In this document: positions 1 to 5,267 of the stretch, piece after piece | Layout of the letters: each line of letters opens with the position of its first letter | Numbering within the stretch: position 1 is the first letter of the stretch | DNA from: an uncultured Clostridia bacterium | Lineage (GTDB): Bacteria; Bacillota; Clostridia; Oscillospirales; CAG-382 | Direction of reading: 5' to 3' | Length of the DNA: 8,475 nucleotides | Assembly: GCA_905235695.1 (NCBI GenBank) | Contig: CAJOMW010000103.1 | Coordinates: 1-8,475 of the forward strand | Position numbers and translations under genes: made by a program | Notes under the pieces: model-generated | Told to the model about the DNA's origin: nothing | Database searches by the model: none | The model's input: the letters and a program-made list of their open reading frames with translations, nothing else

Positions 1-947
1 GAAGCGATGGTTGCAAGCCCCTGTATGTCCGAAGGAATGATAAGCTTATTAGCCTTTCCGTCGGCAAGCTCTTTCAGTGTCTCAAGGCTCTTTATGGCTA
101 TAACCTGCTGTGAGGGATTGGCTTCGTTTATCAGCTTTATGCCCTCTGCTACCGCTTCTTGTATCTTTATTATAGCCTCTGCTTCACCCTCTGCCTCTCG
201 TATCTTTGCTTCGCGTACAGCATCGGCTTTGAGAATTGCCGCCTGCTTTTCGGCTTCCGCCTCGAGTATCTTTGACTCCTTGGAGCCTTCGGCAATGAGT
301 ATTGCAGACTTCTTCTCGCCCTCCGCCTGGAGTATCTTTTCACGTCTCTCGCGCTCGGCTCTCATCTGCTTTTCCATGGCGTCCTGTATGTCTTTCGGCG
401 GCATGATGTTTTTAAGCTCGACGCGGTTTATCTTTATTCCCCACGGATCTGTCGCCTCGTCGAGTATGGAGCGCATCTTCGTATTTATTATGTCACGAGA
501 AGTCAGCGTCTGGTCGAGCTCGAGGTCGCCTATGATGTTTCTCAGCGTCGTTGCGGTGAGATTTTCTATCGCTATCATCGGATTTTCGACGCCGTAGGTG
601 TAGAGCTTCGGATCGGCTATCTGATAGTAGATAACGGTGTCTATCTGCATGTGGACGTTATCGCTTGTGATGACGGGCTGCGGCGGAAAGTCGAGCACCT
701 GCTCCTTAAGTGACATATTCTTTGCTATTCTGTCGATAAAGGGTATTGTAAAGTGCACGCCTGTCTTCCATGTGCATCTGTATGCGCCGAGCCTCTCGAC
801 GATAAACGCGCGCGCCTGCGGAACTATCTTGATATTTGCAACTGCTATTATAAAGAGTATAACAACTATTACAACGGTAAATATACCGCCTCCGCTCAGA
901 AATCTACCCGGTGCTTCGAGCGTTTCAATGTTTCTTATCATAACCAT
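1..947 (-). CDS. SPFH/Band 7 (stomatin/paraslipin-like) membrane protein, C-terminus cut by window edge
   Basis: Reading the minus strand from 947 gives 315 uninterrupted codons that leave the window without a stop. One hydrophobic segment (about residues 21-38, GIFTVVIVVILFIIAVAN) anchors the protein at its N-terminus. A Band 7 domain follows (about 40-200), with the typical run GVHFTIPFIDRI, then a charged Ala/Glu/Lys-rich helical stretch (about 190-265), as in stomatin, SLP-2 and E. coli QmcA. Such proteins form oligomeric scaffolds at membranes and often control membrane proteases. The ATG at 947 is preferred because AAAGGA ends 5 nt upstream; an in-frame ATG at 941 is the alternative. 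The gene starts 23 nt after the NfeD-type gene, the classic partner of this family, so the two probably act together. Family assignment is firm; the exact slipin subclass and biological role are not. Confidence 0.93.
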   Translation of the reverse strand, partial: MVMIRNIETLEAPGRFLSGGGIFTVVIVVILFIIAVANIKIVPQARAFIVERLGAYRCTWKTGVHFTIPFIDRIAKNMSLKEQVLDFPPQPVITSDNVHMQIDTVIYYQIADPKLYTYGVENPMIAIENLTATTLRNIIGDLELDQTLTSRDIINTKMRSILDEATDPWGIKINRVELKNIMPPKDIQDAMEKQMRAERERREKILQAEGEKKSAILIAEGSKESKILEAEAEKQAAILKADAVREAKIREAEGEAEAIIKIQEAVAEGIKLINEANPSQQVIAIKSLETLKELADGKANKLIIPSDIQGLATIA

Positions 948-970
948 ACCATTCCTTTCTTAAAACGGTT

Positions 971-1408
971 TTACTTTTCTGCGGTTTCTTTATCCGCCAG
1001 CGGCTCGCATACAAGAGTTACGCCGTCTACAGACAATACTTTTACCGTATCTCCCTTTTGCACGTCAACCTCGCTGCATGCCTGCCAGCTTATTCCTCTG
1101 ACCTTTACCCTGCCTATGCCGCCCCCGGGTATATCGACTTCGGCGACGGCTTTTGAGCCGATCACAGCGTCGATATTTGTCTTAGTGTATCCCTTGCTTA
1201 TGTTCTTTTTGAGCTTTCGGTACAAAAAGGCTATGCACAGTGCCGCTGTTATCAGAAACAGAGCAACCTGAAGCCATACCGGAGCGCCGAGATATAAGGA
1301 TATGAGCGACACGAGCGCCGCCGGGGCAAACCATATTGCGACCATCTGCACCGTTGCCGCTTCTGCGATTATCGCAAGTATTATTATTCCAAGCCAGATA
1401 TATGTCAT
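971..1408 (-). CDS. Short NfeD-family membrane protein with OB-fold domain
   Basis: The 145-residue product has three hydrophobic segments (about residues 4-20, 22-42 and 45-63) followed by a soluble domain (about 79-136). The soluble part contains IGSKAVAEVDI and GRVKVRGISWQA, matching the NfeD C-terminal OB-fold, with the conserved pattern G-x-V-x-V-x-G-x-x-W-x-A. It lacks the Clp-like serine protease domain of long NfeD proteins, so it is the short YbbJ-like form. A membrane location is expected, and these proteins are thought to work with SPFH proteins. The downstream gene encodes exactly such a partner. The ATG at 1408 has AAGGGG upstream and lies 23 nt after the recX stop, so it is probably co-transcribed with recA and recX. 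Family call confident; molecular function largely unknown. Confidence 0.92.
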   Translation of the reverse strand: MTYIWLGIIILAIIAEAATVQMVAIWFAPAALVSLISLYLGAPVWLQVALFLITAALCIAFLYRKLKKNISKGYTKTNIDAVIGSKAVAEVDIPGGGIGRVKVRGISWQACSEVDVQKGDTVKVLSVDGVTLVCEPLADKETAEK

Positions 1409-1431
1409 ACGCTCTTCCCCTTTCTTTTTGA

Positions 1432-2070
1432 CTATTCTTCGTCAAAATTCTTATACGGCTCGACAGCTTCCTTTACGCTCTCATATCCGTAGCCGTATCT
1501 TACAAGCTTATTTTTAAGCAAATTCAGCTCTTTTATATCGGTAATATTCGCTCTCCTTGTAAGTTTTTGCACGAGCTTTTCAAGAAGCTCGTCAAAGTCT
1601 ATATCCGCATCTTCAATGGCGTTTTCTATGACATCCGACGAAAAGCCTTTTTTTATAAGCTCGCCTTTAAGACGGTACGGTCCGTAATATTTTTCCCTTG
1701 CCATGGCTTCGAGCTTCCTGCGGCAGAGGTTATCGTCATCGATTATGCCGTTTTTTTCGAGAGTTGCGACTGCGGCGTCGCAAACGTCCTTTTCATAACC
1801 TTTTTGTCTGAGCTTTGTGACAAGAGTTTTCTTGCTCTTGTCGCTGAATTCGAGAAGATACGACGCATATCTTATACAGCTCAGCTTACGGGAGAGAAAA
1901 ACTATCATCTCATCGTCTTCTTCAGCCGGGAGAAGCGAGTTATCCTCTGCGTACTTATATGTACCCGTCTTTTTTGCGTCCGATACGGAAAGGGCGTATT
2001 TGCTTCCGCTTTCGTCATACAAATACACCTCATTACCGCCTGCGGAAAAATCCGCACCTTTTATTATCAT
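1432..2070 (-). CDS. recX: Regulatory protein RecX
   Basis: The 212-residue protein binds RecA filaments and in characterised species limits their extension and activity. An N-terminal extension of about 55 residues, probably beta-rich, is followed by RecX-type three-helix repeats. Recognisable pieces are RYASYLLEFSDKSKKTLVTKL (68-88), KGYEKDVCDAAVATLEKNGII with DDDNLCRRKLEAM just after it (90-123), and YYGPYRLKGELIKKGFSSDVI (128-148). A final repeat ends near residue 205. The length fits Firmicutes RecX proteins, which carry the N-terminal extension. The ATG at 2070 lies 1 nt after the recA stop (TAA-T-ATG). The nearest Shine-Dalgarno-like run, GAGGA, sits inside the recA end about 14 nt upstream, so translation is probably coupled to recA. 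Position directly behind recA supports the call. Confidence 0.93.
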   Translation of the reverse strand: MIIKGADFSAGGNEVYLYDESGSKYALSVSDAKKTGTYKYAEDNSLLPAEEDDEMIVFLSRKLSCIRYASYLLEFSDKSKKTLVTKLRQKGYEKDVCDAAVATLEKNGIIDDDNLCRRKLEAMAREKYYGPYRLKGELIKKGFSSDVIENAIEDADIDFDELLEKLVQKLTRRANITDIKELNLLKNKLVRYGYGYESVKEAVEPYKNFDEE

Positions 2071-2071
2071 A

Positions 2072-3178
2072 TTATTCGCCGAATTCCTCGGTTATAACGA
2101 GCCCAGTATCGCTGTCGGTATCAAGGTTTTCTCCGTCGAGCGGTCTGCTCTTGAGCGCTTCCTTTATGCGCTCCTCAACCTCGGCAGATACGTCCGGATT
2201 CTGTGCCAGATATTCGCGGACCTTGTCCTTGCCCTGTCCGATCCTCTGATCGTTATACGAGAACCACGAGCCGCTCTTGTTGATAATGTCAAGCGCAACG
2301 CCGAGCTCTATTATCTCGCTCTCCTTTGATATTCCCTTTCCGTAGAGTATATCAAATTCAGCGGTCTTGAACGGCGGTGCCACCTTGTTCTTGACGACCT
2401 TGCAGCGAGTGTGGTTTCCAAGTATCTCTCCGCCTTCCTTTATCTGCTCAACGCGGCGGATATCAATTCTGACCGACGCATAGAACTTGAGCGCTCTTCC
2501 GCCGGGAGTGGTTTCGGGATTGCCGTACATCACGCCGACCTTTTCACGGAGCTGATTTATAAAGAGAACTATGCAGTTTGACTTTGCTATTGCGCCGGAG
2601 AGCTTTCTGAGCGCCTGTGACATGAGCCTTGCCTGGAGACCGACGTGGCTGTCGCCCATCTCGCCGTCTATTTCGTTTTTTGGAACGAGAGCGGCAACCG
2701 AGTCTACGACTACAACTTCAACCGCACCCGAGCGAACGAGAGCTTCTGTTATTTCGAGTGCCTGCTCGCCGTAATCCGGCTGAGATACAAGCAGAGAATC
2801 TATGTCAACACCGAGTGCCTTTGCATAGACAGGGTCAAGTGCGTGCTCTGCATCTATGAACGCCGCTTCTCCGCCCATCTTCTGCACTTCCGCTATAACG
2901 TGGAGTGCGACGGTAGTTTTACCGGAGGATTCGGGACCGTATATCTCTATTATTCTTCCTCTGGGAAGTCCGCCGATTCCGAGAGCCATGTCAAGCGTCA
3001 GAGAGCCTGTCGATACTGCGCTCACGTTCATGGAAGCATTCTCGCCGAGCTTCATTATAGCTCCCTTGCCGTACTGCTTTTCTATCTGGGCAAGTGTTGT
3101 TTCAAGGGCCTTTTTCTTATCGTCTGCCGGTGCGCAATCGAGTTTCTTTGATGTTTTCTTTTCCATTGTTATGTTCAT
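2072..3178 (-). CDS. recA: Recombinase RecA
   Basis: RecA is the DNA-dependent ATPase that forms filaments on single-stranded DNA, carries out strand exchange and activates the SOS response. The 368-residue product has Walker A GPESSGKTT (81-89), the catalytic Glu in IDAEHALDP (Glu111), Walker B VVVVDS (155-160), the L1 region with IDGEMGDSHVGLQARLMSQA (170-189), and the L2 region starting at NQLREKVGVMYGNPETTPGG (208-227). An acidic C-terminal tail ends in ITEEFGE. All key residues are present. The start is uncertain: the ATG at 3178 touches the AAAGGA Shine-Dalgarno with no spacer, while the in-frame ATG at 3166 (MEKKTSKK) has a 12-nt spacer and may be the true start, giving 364 residues. 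A sigma-A promoter lies just upstream and recX follows at 1 nt. Confidence 0.98.
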   Translation of the reverse strand: MNITMEKKTSKKLDCAPADDKKKALETTLAQIEKQYGKGAIMKLGENASMNVSAVSTGSLTLDMALGIGGLPRGRIIEIYGPESSGKTTVALHVIAEVQKMGGEAAFIDAEHALDPVYAKALGVDIDSLLVSQPDYGEQALEITEALVRSGAVEVVVVDSVAALVPKNEIDGEMGDSHVGLQARLMSQALRKLSGAIAKSNCIVLFINQLREKVGVMYGNPETTPGGRALKFYASVRIDIRRVEQIKEGGEILGNHTRCKVVKNKVAPPFKTAEFDILYGKGISKESEIIELGVALDIINKSGSWFSYNDQRIGQGKDKVREYLAQNPDVSAEVEERIKEALKSRPLDGENLDTDSDTGLVITEEFGE

Positions 3179-3204
3179 TCCTTTCTTTTCCCGATTTCAA
3201 TTAT

Positions 3205-3233
3205 ATTATACATTATTGTTATAATTAAATCAA
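3205..3233 (-). promoter_or_regulatory. Sigma-A promoter of recA
   Basis: On the minus strand TTGATT (3233-3228) and TATAAT (3210-3205) are separated by exactly 17 bp. The predicted start of transcription, near 3198, leaves a leader of about 20-30 nt before recA. It lies in the 77-bp gap between the rpe stop and recA, so recA can be expressed independently of rpe. No GAAC-N4-GTTC type LexA box is visible in or around it. Confidence 0.8.
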
Positions 3234-3255
3234 GGAAAATTTATCGTTATAAGTC

Positions 3256-3906
3256 CTATAAATCGCCCTTTAAAGCCTTTATCGTGCCGGGAATGTCAGA
3301 TGACTTGAAGACAGCGGATCCGGCGACTATGACGTTTGCTCCGGCAGATATGAGAACACCTGCGTTGTCGGGCGTCACGCCTCCGTCCACCTCTATCTCC
3401 GGACTGCACGAATACATATCGCACATTTTCTTTATCTCTCTTACCTTTTCGATGCAGCTCTCATTCAGCTTTTGCCCTCCGAAGCCGGGCTCTACCGTCA
3501 TAATCAGAATCAAATCCACGCTCTTTAAGAGCGGCTCAAGCACAGAGACAGGTGTTGCGGGCTTTACGGATATGCCGGCCTTTACGCCGAGTGAGCGTAT
3601 GCGGCTTGCAAGCTCCCCGGGGCGGTTTGTGGCCTCGTAGTGAAAGGTTATTATGTCAGCGCCCGCCTTTGCGAACGCCTCTACGTACCTTTCCGGCTCG
3701 CTTATCATAAGGTGTACGTCGAGCACCGCATCGGTTATGCGCCTTGCCGCCTCAACAACAGGGATACCGAATGATATGTTCGGTACGAAATGTCCGTCCA
3801 TAACGTCTATATGCACGTATTCCGCACCGCACGAAGTAACTTTATTTATTTCATTGCCGAAAGAGGCAAAGTCACAGGCAAGCACGGACGGTGAAATCTT
3901 TATCAT
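3256..3906 (-). CDS. rpe: Ribulose-phosphate 3-epimerase
   Basis: This enzyme interconverts D-ribulose 5-phosphate and D-xylulose 5-phosphate in the non-oxidative pentose phosphate pathway, in the cytoplasm. From the ATG at 3906 the product has 216 residues, the normal family length. It shows the TIM-barrel markers in order: ISPSVLACDF with Ser7, HIDVMDGHFVPN with metal ligands His32 and Asp34, DVHLM with His65, the phosphate-binding loop EPGFGGQK (139-146), and EVDGGV with Asp174. The frame stays open to an ATG at 3996, but those 30 extra residues match nothing in the family. AAAGGA lies 9 nt before the 3906 start, which decides it. No terminator is visible between it and recA. A perfect-consensus promoter lies about 360 nt upstream, implying an unusually long leader if that promoter serves this gene. 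Confidence 0.95.
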   Translation of the reverse strand: MIKISPSVLACDFASFGNEINKVTSCGAEYVHIDVMDGHFVPNISFGIPVVEAARRITDAVLDVHLMISEPERYVEAFAKAGADIITFHYEATNRPGELASRIRSLGVKAGISVKPATPVSVLEPLLKSVDLILIMTVEPGFGGQKLNESCIEKVREIKKMCDMYSCSPEIEVDGGVTPDNAGVLISAGANVIVAGSAVFKSSDIPGTIKALKGDL

Positions 3907-3978
3907 TGCTGCTGTTCCTTTCATGGTGTGTATAATAAAAAAGCAAAAGCCTGCATTGTTCCGAATTAACCTTACAGC

Positions 3979-4005
3979 CCTTGCGTTTATTCTCAAAACG
4001 CAAGG
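3979..4005 (-). repeat. Inverted repeat in the rpe leader, with an alternative pairing partner
   Basis: The arms CCTTGCGTTT and AAACGCAAGG form a perfect 10-bp stem around a 7-nt loop. On the minus strand no T-run follows, so it is not a plain terminator. A second copy of GCGTTTA (minus strand 4012-4006) can pair with the 7 nt TAAACGC (3989-3983) of the same arm, so two mutually exclusive stems are possible in the transcript. The repeat lies about 75-100 nt before the rpe ATG. Confidence 0.5.
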
Positions 4006-4020
4006 TAAACGCCGGGATTT

Positions 4021-4045
4021 TTAAAACCTGTCAGCGCACAGGCTT
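4021..4045 (-). terminator. Weak terminator- or attenuator-like hairpin upstream of rpe
   Basis: Read on the minus strand, AAGCCTGT and ACAGGTTT pair over 8 positions, including one G-U wobble, around the loop GCGCTG. The second arm runs into TTTTAA. On the plus strand the wobble becomes an A-C mismatch, so the structure fits a minus-strand RNA better. If active it would end a transcript of roughly 245 nt from the promoter at 4272-4300 before it reaches rpe. The stem and U-run are short, so the call is tentative. Confidence 0.3.
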
Positions 4046-4056
4046 ATTCATAAAAT
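4028..4056 (+). promoter_or_regulatory. Possible weak plus-strand promoter
   Basis: CTGTCA (4028-4033, four of six matches to the -35 consensus) and TAAAAT (4051-4056, five of six to the -10) are 17 bp apart. Transcription would start near 4063, exactly before a run of three hairpins that ends with a U-rich tail. The match is moderate and the region is AT-rich, so chance is a real alternative. Confidence 0.25.
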
Positions 4057-4061
4057 ACATT

Positions 4062-4190
4062 GAGTAAAACTCCGGAACGGCGTACTGAAGGGAATATATA
4101 ATAAAAAGGAATACTACAAGCTGTCAGAAGCCGTCCGTTTATATAAAGACCGGTAAAATCGCAAGATTTTATCGGTTATTTGTTATTTGA
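4062..4190 (+). ncRNA. Candidate structured small RNA, family not recognised
   Basis: Three successive stems can be drawn on the plus strand. The first is GAGT/ACTC around AAA (4062-4072). The second pairs CGGAACGGC (4073-4081) with GCCGTCCG (4130-4137), with one bulged A, and continues inward as CTGA/TCAG (4085-4088 with 4124-4127), enclosing a purine-rich loop. The third is a 12-bp stem (4149-4160 with 4165-4176) capped by a GCAA tetraloop and followed by TATTTGTTATTTG, like an intrinsic terminator. The G-U wobble in the third stem and its GNRA loop exist only on the plus strand, which argues for that strand. I do not recognise it as 6S, SRP, RNase P, tmRNA or a named riboswitch. It may equally be part of a minus-strand leader of rpe. 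Confidence 0.3.
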
Positions 4191-4271
4191 TAACACGCCG
4201 TTAATAAATACGGATTATAATGTGCGATGGTAAATCATTACATAAGAGTGGTGTTTACATTTTCTACAACT

Positions 4272-4300
4272 ATTATATCACGCCGTTTTCATCATGTCAA
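4272..4300 (-). promoter_or_regulatory. Perfect-consensus sigma-A promoter reading towards rpe
   Basis: The minus strand shows TTGACA (4300-4295), a 17-bp spacer and TATAAT (4277-4272), with TGA before the -10 giving an extended -10 element. This is a full match at every scored position and should be very strong. Transcription would begin near 4265. The next minus-strand gene, rpe, starts at 3906, so about 360 nt of leader, or a separate RNA, lie in between. Confidence 0.85.
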
Positions 4301-4327
4301 CAAAAAATACTGCAAGCCAAATATAAC

Positions 4328-4360
4328 TTTTTTTGAAATTTTTAGAATTTTTTTAAAAAA
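4328..4360. other. Phased A/T tracts (probable UP element or bent DNA)
   Basis: A run of seven T (4328-4334), AAATTTTT (4336-4343) and AATTTTTTTAAAAAA (4346-4360) follow one another at roughly helical spacing (centres about 10 bp apart). They end 4 bp before the -35 of the peptide-gene promoter. That position and composition fit an UP element contacting the RNA polymerase alpha subunit, and intrinsically curved DNA. Confidence 0.5.
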
Positions 4361-4364
4361 GGTA

Positions 4365-4393
4365 TTGACAAATGAAAAAATGTGTGTTATTAT
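4365..4393 (+). promoter_or_regulatory. Strong sigma-A promoter of the 42-residue peptide gene
   Basis: TTGACA (4365-4370) is a perfect -35 and TATTAT (4388-4393) matches five of six -10 bases, with a 17-bp spacer. The predicted start near 4400 gives a leader of about 49 nt ending in a strong ribosome binding site. It diverges from the promoter at 4272-4300, with about 65 bp between their -35 elements. Confidence 0.8.
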
Positions 4394-4448
4394 ACGTTTG
4401 TAGTTGATACAGTTTAAGTAAAAACCTATTTTGGGAGGAGATTTAAAC

Positions 4449-4577
4449 ATGAAAAAGACTTATGAGGCACCGACAGTAAAGGTTACCGTCTTCAATGCAA
4501 ACGTAGACATTCTCGTTGGTAGCGATGCATTGGCTAACGTTAGCTCGCTTTTTGGTGAAGAAGAGGGCAACGACTAA
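4449..4577 (+). CDS. Small peptide of 42 residues, MKKxYxAP type, function unknown
   Basis: The ATG at 4449 is preceded by GGGAGGAG with an 8-nt spacer, close to the ideal ribosome binding site, and the frame ends at TAA 4575-4577. The product starts MKKTYEAPTVKVTVFNAN, continues with VDILVGSDALANV and ends in the acidic tail GEEEGND. It has no Cys, no clear signal peptide and no membrane segment. Its promoter, leader and terminator are all strong, so it is very likely a real, well-expressed gene. From memory, gut Clostridia carry many short uncharacterised peptides of the layout MKK-x-Y-x-x-P-x-(hydrophobic/charged alternation)-D-(I/V); this could be one of them. A modified-peptide precursor is one idea, but no maturation enzyme or transporter lies nearby. 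Function not assigned. Confidence 0.75.
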   Translation: MKKTYEAPTVKVTVFNANVDILVGSDALANVSSLFGEEEGND

Positions 4578-4605
4578 TTTAAATTTAAATCAGTACTGAT
4601 CGGTT

Positions 4606-4640
4606 GCAGCTGTCCGTGCACGGACAGCTGCTTTTCCTTT
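4606..4640 (+). terminator. Intrinsic terminator of the small peptide gene
   Basis: GCAGCTGTCCG and its exact reverse complement form an 11-bp GC-rich stem around the loop TGCA (4606-4631), followed by TTTTCCTTT. It lies 28 nt after the peptide stop codon. The opposite strand has no T-run, so it works in the plus direction. Two further perfect palindromes, ATTTAAATTTAAAT (4577-4590) and ATCAGTACTGAT (4589-4600), lie between stop codon and stem. Confidence 0.9.
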
Positions 4641-4661
4641 ACCCTTTTATCTTACAAAAAT

Positions 4662-4694
4662 TTAACAGCTATTTCCTCGAATATATATTATAAT
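4662..4694 (+). promoter_or_regulatory. Possible promoter of the acidic-protein unit
   Basis: TTAACA (4662-4667) and TATATT (4684-4689) are 16 bp apart. A perfect TATAAT (4689-4694) overlaps but would need a 21-bp spacer from the same -35. Some promoter is expected here because the preceding gene has a strong terminator, but the exact hexamers are uncertain. Confidence 0.35.
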
Positions 4695-4725
4695 ATATGC
4701 AGTCACGTTTAAGGAGATGCTTCAG

Positions 4726-4779
4726 ATGATAAATACAACGATTTATAACATATATAAAGCTCCCGAAGGTGGAAACTGA
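4726..4779 (+). CDS. Possible 17-codon upstream ORF (leader peptide)
   Basis: AAGGAG (4711-4716) sits 9 nt before an ATG at 4726. The frame reads MINTTIYNIYKAPEGGN and stops at TGA 4777-4779, one base before the ATG of the next gene. This ribosome binding site is better than that of the downstream gene, whose own AAGGTGG lies inside the short ORF. The arrangement fits translational coupling or a regulatory leader peptide. The piece YKAPE echoes the YEAP of the 42-residue peptide, which may be coincidence. Confidence 0.4.
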   Translation: MINTTIYNIYKAPEGGN

Positions 4780-4780
4780 G

Positions 4781-5203
4781 ATGGTATACGCAATAATAGA
4801 CGCTGCAAGCGACATAAGCGAGCTTATAACAATTGCATACGGCGAGACGGCAAGCGAGCTTGCAAGGTGGTTTATCGACGAAGTGAACGACACGGCTGAC
4901 ATGTATTTATCCGCCGAGGAAGACTTTCGGCAGCTCGAAGACACCTGCAAAAGCCTTGAGGTTCTCTGCGAGGACACCGATTCCTCCGAGGTTTCGGATA
5001 TTGACGGAATAACGATAGAAATATCGGATATTTCCGTCGCCATAATCGGCGCATACTACAATTATGAGGATATGAAGGCGGCTCTCGAGCAGTTTATATC
5101 GGACAAGCCAAAGTTTAAGAAGGTAACGGTGCCGGATAACGTCAACGAGAGCATAAAGGTCATTGACGAGCTTAATTCTGCGCTGATACGGTGCGCAGTG
5201 TAA
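4781..5203 (+). CDS. Unrecognised acidic protein, 140 residues
   Basis: The product is predicted cytoplasmic, with no signal peptide or membrane segment. It contains 16 Asp and 15 Glu against about 10 Lys/Arg, a strong negative charge. Helical-looking segments at the N-terminus (ETASELARWFIDEVNDTADM) and in the C-terminal half (YEDMKAALEQFI, ESIKVIDELNSALI) flank a Ser/Asp-rich, strand-like middle (EVSDIDGITIEISDISVAII, about residues 69-88). I recognise no family. The ATG at 4781 is chosen because AAGGTGG ends 8 nt upstream; a GTG at 4769 in the same frame lies inside that site and is less likely. Codon use (many GAG, AAG, GAC, ATA) matches the neighbouring genes, so the frame is probably real. 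It stands alone between two terminators. Confidence 0.75.
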   Translation: MVYAIIDAASDISELITIAYGETASELARWFIDEVNDTADMYLSAEEDFRQLEDTCKSLEVLCEDTDSSEVSDIDGITIEISDISVAIIGAYYNYEDMKAALEQFISDKPKFKKVTVPDNVNESIKVIDELNSALIRCAV

Positions 5204-5228
5204 ACAGACCGCTGACAAACATAAATCA

Positions 5229-5267
5229 ACAGAAAGAGACCTCCGATGCTATCGGAGGCCTTATTAT
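5229..5267. terminator. Bidirectional terminator between the acidic-protein gene and purB
   Basis: CCTCCGAT and ATCGGAGG form an 8-bp stem around GCT (5240-5258). On the plus strand TTATTATTT follows, close behind the stop at 5203. On the minus strand TCTCTTTCTGTT follows, just after the purB stop. It can therefore serve both converging genes. Confidence 0.8.

Noticed and set aside
7..597. Long plus-strand open frame of 196 codons
   Set aside because: It lies opposite the SPFH gene; the minus strand gives a clear family match, while this one gives Ser/Phe-rich sequence without domain features, typical of an antisense shadow.
1567..2329. Overlapping plus-strand frames opposite recX and recA
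   Set aside because: Both are fully explained as shadows of two confidently identified genes, and no convincing ribosome binding site supports them.
3931..3936. Plus-strand TATAAT next to the rpe start
   Set aside because: The only -35 candidate (TTGCTG) is poor and 19 bp away, so a promoter call is not supported.
3907..3996. 30-residue N-terminal extension of Rpe
   Set aside because: The extension matches nothing in the family, and AAAGGA at 9 nt supports the ATG at 3906; the open frame appears accidental.
4194..4287. Direct repeat CACGCCGTT at 4194-4202 and 4279-4287
   Set aside because: Only two 9-bp copies, one inside a promoter spacer, with no duplicated element between them; not enough for a mobile element footprint or CRISPR.
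4669..5043. Minus-strand frame of 124 codons opposite the acidic-protein gene
   Set aside because: Its product is Ser-rich and low in complexity. The plus frame has an ATG with AAGGTGG, codon use like its neighbours and a terminator behind it.
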